Shown in pieces: positions 7,079 to 10,570 of a stretch of 10,570 nt of DNA. This DNA is from Rodentolepis nana. Its lineage: Eukaryota > Platyhelminthes > Cestoda > Cyclophyllidea > Hymenolepididae. Location of the stretch: assembly GCA_900617975.1 (NCBI GenBank), contig UZAE01014211.1, positions 5,433-16,002 of the forward strand. Direction: 5' to 3'. Within the stretch, counting starts at the first letter, position 1; the number at the start of each line of letters is the position of its first letter. The notes under the pieces were generated by a model that did no database searches, was not told where the DNA came from, and saw nothing but the letters and a program-made list of their open reading frames with translations. The translations under genes were made by a program, and so were the position numbers.

Positions 7079-8800
7079 AGTGCAACGAAGATAACAGCAA
7101 ACACTCTGGGATTCTTTATTGCTCAGTCAGCGGAGGACGCGAAAAGAGCCGCGTACTTTTGCATCCGCTGTCATGAGAATGTCGATATGCACCAAGTCAA
7201 ACCCTGTCCATGTCGAAAGGCTTGTCAGTTAAGACGGTCTAAGTCCCTTTTCAGTCGCCTCCTGGAATCGCGTAGCGCTGTGGAGCCTGTTCTCCCTGTT
7301 GCGATTAGCTCCTCCTCAGTGAACTGCCTTCAGCAGCGTGTTGTCGTCGGTGCATCAAGCTCCCCGAGCCACTTTGATTTCGCATGGCTGGCACGTGGCG
7401 CTGGAGCGAGTTTGGGAAACCATTCAAGCTGGCACAGTGGCACCTACCACCAACTCCTCGCTTCAAACAACAGCAACACCAACAACCTCGAAGGTCACAA
7501 GAGCTCTGGTGAACAAGCTGTCAATACCCTATGTCAATTTGATGTCACTGGTATGTTTCACTGGTGTCCGGAGAAGAATATCAAAGCCTGTCTGTTGGAT
7601 GAAGGCCAACCGGCTTCGTCAAATTGCTTCAACGACCATATAGTTGTCTGCATTTTTGCTGACTACCGCAGTCCCATAATTGGCTTGAGGAGTTTTATCA
7701 TGCCTCTCAGGGCTAGTAATCTCCACTTACACGATCTAAAAACTGTAGTTCTTATTGGAAACCTGGATTACATCAAACGAGAGTGGAAGACGATAGCCAA
7801 TTTTCCAAAGATTTGGGTTCTCCCTGGGTCCCCACTGAGTAAAGCGAATTTGCGATCAGTAAATGTTAACCTCGCCTCCATGTGTGTCATTCTCTCCTCC
7901 AAAAGTGATAATACAATAGATGATCTGACGCTTGCCGATAAAGAAGCTATTCTATGCTCCCTTAATGTAAAAGCAATGGACTTTTCAGATGTGGACACAA
8001 TAAATGCCGAAGTCCCAGTGATAACGCTGCGGCACAGTGCTCCACGTCGAGATGAACAAGCGAGTATGCTGAAAAAGACCCCCCGGAATCGGATCCAAAA
8101 CCTCATGATGAATAAAAGTCCGTCTGTAGGTTCGTCAACACAACAAACTGCTGATCCGGTGGTACCAGCAGTGTTCTACCGACCTCCAAGATTTGTTTCT
8201 CGTACTGGCTCAACTATTCCAATAGCAACGGAACTCGCATTTGATATGAATGTCCAGTTTCTCGAACAGGAGGAAGAGGAGGACGGTGGAGAGCTCTTTA
8301 TGACTCAACCCTTTGCCTGTGGTACTGCCTTCACTATCAGTGTTTTGGATTCCCTGATGAGCACAGCGTACTTCAATGAATCAGCCCTAACACTGATCCG
8401 ATCGCTTGTGACAGGTGGATCTACACCGTTATTGGAGAAGATTCTTGCTGAAGGTGCTGGAATGCGCGGCGGCACCCTTTCTTCCACGAACCAGGCCAGT
8501 CGAGATAGATGTCGATTAGCCCAGCTGACTCTCACAGGCAGCACTCTGGGAAAGTTTGCTGTTCAAGGCACACCTTTCGAGAAACTTTTCCTTGGCGCTT
8601 TGAGAGAATACGGGATTCTAATCATTGGCATCTATCGGCTGCTTCGATGGGGCGAACCTGGTAACGTGAGCTCCGTTTCCTATAGGCGTTTTGTGATTAC
8701 CAATCCCCCTCCCACACTGCCCCTCCATCCATCTGATTGGATCTTCTGTCTGGTCCCCCATCAACACATCTTAGAACCCAGCCAGGTACAGAAGATATGA
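7079..8800 (+). CDS. slo-1 (KCNMA1 orthologue): Slo1/BK calcium-activated K+ channel, large 3' exon (end of RCK1, linker, RCK2, calcium bowl)
   Basis: The exon follows TTTTAG and reads SATKITANTLGFFIAQSAED, which completes the RCK1 end begun by the upstream exon. The ATG at 7187 is internal. A CIRCH motif (7160-7174) matches the CXXCH heme-binding site of BK channels. About 100 variable Ser/Asn-rich residues then lead to TGMFHWCP (7547-7570), the entry to RCK2. RCK2 blocks are HIVVCIF, IGLRSFIMPLRASN, YIKREW, PGSPLSKANLRSVNVNL, LADKEAIL, TQPFACGTAF, VLDSLMST, LTLIRSLVTGG and FVITNPP. The calcium bowl (8255-8293) reads QFLEQEEEEDGGE, with glutamates replacing the usual aspartates. A long basic loop precedes it. 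The frame closes at TGA 8798-8800 after FCLVPHQHILEPSQ. A short tail like this is known in insect Slo, but CAG|GTACAG at 8783-8791 could be a phase-0 donor removing the last four residues and the stop. The exon encodes 573 residues to the stop, or 569 to the donor. Confidence 0.95.
   Translation, partial: SATKITANTLGFFIAQSAEDAKRAAYFCIRCHENVDMHQVKPCPCRKACQLRRSKSLFSRLLESRSAVEPVLPVAISSSSVNCLQQRVVVGASSSPSHFDFAWLARGAGASLGNHSSWHSGTYHQLLASNNSNTNNLEGHKSSGEQAVNTLCQFDVTGMFHWCPEKNIKACLLDEGQPASSNCFNDHIVVCIFADYRSPIIGLRSFIMPLRASNLHLHDLKTVVLIGNLDYIKREWKTIANFPKIWVLPGSPLSKANLRSVNVNLASMCVILSSKSDNTIDDLTLADKEAILCSLNVKAMDFSDVDTINAEVPVITLRHSAPRRDEQASMLKKTPRNRIQNLMMNKSPSVGSSTQQTADPVVPAVFYRPPRFVSRTGSTIPIATELAFDMNVQFLEQEEEEDGGELFMTQPFACGTAFTISVLDSLMSTAYFNESALTLIRSLVTGGSTPLLEKILAEGAGMRGGTLSSTNQASRDRCRLAQLTLTGSTLGKFAVQGTPFEKLFLGALREYGILIIGIYRLLRWGEPGNVSSVSYRRFVITNPPPTLPLHPSDWIFCLVPHQHILEPSQVQKI
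7160..7174 (+). other. CXXCH heme-type motif in Slo1 (CIRCH)
   Basis: Codons TGC ATC CGC TGT CAT encode C-I-R-C-H at the RCK1-linker boundary. This is the position of the CKACH-type motif through which heme is reported to inhibit human BK channels. The two middle residues differ but both Cys and the His are kept. Confidence 0.7.
8255..8293 (+). other. Calcium bowl of RCK2, glutamate-substituted
   Basis: The residues QFLEQEEEEDGGE align without a gap to the start of the family's QFLDQDDDDD core. The positions equivalent to human D892, D895 and D897 are all Glu; the position of D898 remains Asp, and the following PDT is shortened to GG. The flanks (ATEL before, TQPFACG after) are conserved, so the alignment is firm. 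Confidence 0.9.
8786..8791 (+). promoter_or_regulatory. Possible 5' splice donor near the end of the Slo1 frame
   Basis: CAG|GTACAG lies in phase 0, four codons before the TGA at 8798. It has a good exon edge but a weak intronic part (no G at +5). A pyrimidine tract and AG follow by 8891, but the downstream frame after it shows no Slo1 similarity. If used, it would replace VQKI and the stop with another tail. Confidence 0.35.
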
Positions 8801-8820
8801 CACTCGCGCGCACACGTTTA

Positions 8821-8868
8821 TTCCTACTCCTCCTCCCCACTCCCCCCCCACCCCCACTCCCTCCCTCT
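8821..8868 (+). repeat. C-rich polypyrimidine tract
   Basis: CTCC/CCC repeats include an uninterrupted run of eight C (8842-8849) and a run of five, ending in CCCTCCCTC. It starts about 20 bases after the stop. It could act as a polypyrimidine tract, an i-motif, or one arm of a duplex with the G-rich tract at 9066-9130. Confidence 0.75.
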
Positions 8869-9065
8869 TTGTCTTAAATTATTTTCATCAAGATTTCGGT
8901 GTTTGAGTGTAATTGTTGTAATGCATTATTGTGTTGTCAGGGTGTAAATAGAATTGTAATTCGCCAGCATTCATATCTTGTTGTGCATACCCCCCAAACA
9001 CTGAGGAGGAAACAAGAGAGTAAAGGGAAAATATTTGTAGCCAAAACTCCAAGGCGTTGTTGGAA

Positions 9066-9130
9066 GAGGGGGGAGAGGGGGGGGAGAGAGGGGGGGGGGG
9101 GGGGGGGTGTGGGGGAGGGTGAGGAGAGAG
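9066..9130 (+). repeat. G-rich purine tract with an 18-G run
   Basis: GAGGGG-type repeats lead into an uninterrupted run of 18 G (9090-9107), then TGTGGGGGAGGGTGAGGAGAGAG. It is roughly complementary to the C-rich tract about 200 bases upstream. Exact homopolymer length may be affected by sequencing error. Confidence 0.8.
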
Positions 9131-10052
9131 AATCCGAGTGATGAGTGTGGAAAGAAAATCGAGTTGTAGCGAGACGGCAGCGAGGACAGTGAGGAAGTTG
9201 TGATGTGGTTCAGGCATCAAGTTAAGGACAACGAATGCAACCGAAGGGAATGATTGAATTTTGAGAAGTGGAGTAAGATTTCAAAATACAGAGGTCGCCA
9301 TCAATTTGGATCACGAATTTTCTGAGTTAATTAGATTGACCATTTTCTAGATGCTCTGGAGGTTCGACAAGATCTTTACTTGCTAAAGACAAAGAAAAAA
9401 ATTCATTGAATCAAAATAATATTTTGACATGATGATAGCAATTGATTTGTTATGACTTCTGCCATCTTAAGGTAACATGAAGGATTCCAGATCATGGGAT
9501 CATGTCACCTTTTTCAAGCTTCGAAGGAAGATATGAATTGGCGTGGGAAGACCGATGATCTCCACCCAACAAATGGCCACTACGCACCGTGGAGACTGTG
9601 GATAAGAATCAGATTCGGTGCCCAATAGGGTGAATCATGACGTTTAAATTTTAGAACTCGAATCGATTAAGTGCTCATTAAGTGAATATTCTACAATACC
9701 ATTTGGAAAATCAAATGAAGTGCATCATTTGAACCTTTCTTGCAATCTCCTCTCCTTAATCGCTCTTGAACTTCACTTAAACGTTCGCAACTTGTTTCCA
9801 AAAATGAAAAATTGCACAGTTCTCTCCTATTATTGTGGTTTATGCCAATAATGGCAGTGTCAAGTAATGCCAAAAACTTTTTCTGCTCTGTGTGAGTTAT
9901 GTAGATGCAGCAAACTCCATTTCCTCTTAAATACGCAAATATGTAGGGAATGGATAAAAGAAATTAGTGGCTTGAAAAAACACCAAATGAAATCTGCTAT
10001 ATGAAGAACTTTTTGGATTGCACTCGAAACAAAATTAACCCCAAATACCGAT

Positions 10053-10058
10053 AATAAA
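10053..10058 (+). terminator. First canonical AATAAA downstream of the Slo1 stop
   Basis: The hexamer lies in GATAATAAAAG. It is the first exact polyadenylation hexamer seen after 8800; others are at 10183-10188 and 10462-10467. No transcript evidence supports a choice, and AATAAA is common in AT-rich DNA. Confidence 0.2.
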
Positions 10059-10541
10059 AGATAGTCCAACTGAGAATGAAGATGATTAATTAACCGCCAT
10101 TTTTGTTTCGCATCTCCAAAAACTGTTAGGTCACATTAAGTATTTGCGGTTCGTAGTTGCAAGTGATGAGCGTGCACATGCAAATAAAGATACACGTCGC
10201 AGTAGTCGAATAGAGAAAGTCCAATTCTGACTTGGAAGAGTGCACAATGCACAAAAACTATTTGTCGCACACATGAAGTGCAGTATCGATTTCACACGTC
10301 ACATCTGGGTAATGTCATGTTGGATTCAACCTTCACATATCAGCCATATTAGCCCACATCGAATTAGGAAGACCATAAGGGGGTTTCATCTTCTCTGGGT
10401 CGACTTGAGGTAGGTAATGGAGTTATTTTATGAAAATACATCGCTTATTTGGTTTTTGAGAAATAAAATATCCACTTCCTCATTGGTAGTTTCAGTTAGA
10501 TTTATAGAAACAGGGTTCTTCTACGCGGTTATAATGCTCCA

Positions 10542-10570
10542 CCCCCCTCCCCCTCCCCCTCCCCCTCCCC
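10542..10570 (+). repeat. CCCCCT microsatellite running off the window end
   Basis: Hexamer repeats of CCCCCT, about five units with one short unit at the start, continue to the last base. The opposite strand reads as regularly spaced G-runs and would be a strong quadruplex former. Confidence 0.85.

Larger units (their letters stand above)
8801..10570 (+). other. Region after the Slo1 stop: 3' UTR and/or intron and intergenic DNA
   Basis: No supported gene is visible. The frames at 8888-9220, 8899-9141, 9691-9873 and 9860-10069 are explained by low-complexity sequence or chance. Candidate AATAAA polyadenylation hexamers occur at 10053, 10183 and 10462. I saw none between the stop and 10053, so a 3' UTR ending at a canonical signal would be at least 1.25 kb and would have to contain the long G tract. 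Confidence 0.6.

Noticed and set aside
7187..7189. ATG as the start of a separate 537-residue protein
   Set aside because: The frame continues upstream to 7079 with clear RCK1 sequence and joins the previous exon, so this Met is internal.
7338..7643. Second + strand frame inside the large exon
   Set aside because: It overlaps the well-supported Slo1 frame and has no family motifs.
8899..9141. Continuation of Slo1 after an acceptor near 8891
   Set aside because: The frame can be joined in phase, but the residues do not resemble a BK tail and run into a Gly/Arg translation of the G-tract.
8888..9220. Minus-strand proline-rich frame
   Set aside because: The prolines come from the G-tract on the other strand; there are no domains or codon signals.

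Overview
This is a eukaryotic genomic window carrying the 3' half of one large-conductance calcium-activated potassium channel gene (BK/Slo1 family) on the + strand. Two coding exons are supported. Exon 5203-5679 covers the end of RCK1. Exon 7079 to 8785 or 8800 covers the end of RCK1, a long variable linker, all of RCK2 and the calcium bowl. The two exons join in phase 0 without loss of a residue relative to the family, across an intron with a GT donor (5680) and a TTTTAG acceptor (ending 7078). The N-terminus, voltage sensor, pore and first part of RCK1 must lie upstream of the window. I could not find their exons in bases 1-5200.

The organism is an animal, because it has a Slo1 gene with spliceosomal introns. 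The AT-rich introns, G/C homopurine tracts, divergent linker and large insertions would suit a parasitic flatworm, possibly a tapeworm. That placement is an inference of low to moderate confidence. Nothing prokaryotic, viral or plasmid-like is visible.

Layout: 1-261 is a copy of a dispersed repeat. 262-5202 is non-coding, probably the 3' part of a large intron, with AT-rich stretches, a few G-rich tracts and two identical MEF2-type motifs. 5203-5679 is a Slo1 exon. 5680-7078 is an intron that starts with G-runs and contains a second, same-orientation copy of the repeat at about 6186-6656, in which a 37-bp module is expanded to five copies. 7079-8800 is the large Slo1 exon. 8801-10570 is 3' UTR or intron, holding a C-rich tract, a facing G-rich tract with an 18-G run, and a CCCCCT microsatellite running off the end.

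The most notable biology is in the channel. The calcium bowl keeps its frame and surroundings, but its acidic core is almost entirely glutamate where other Slo1 channels have aspartate. The RCK1 Arg/Glu calcium-site residues are kept, although the loop between them has grown by about 13 residues. The heme-type CXXCH motif is retained. The whole linker plus RCK2 is one exon, which leaves no room for the splice variation seen here in vertebrates and insects.
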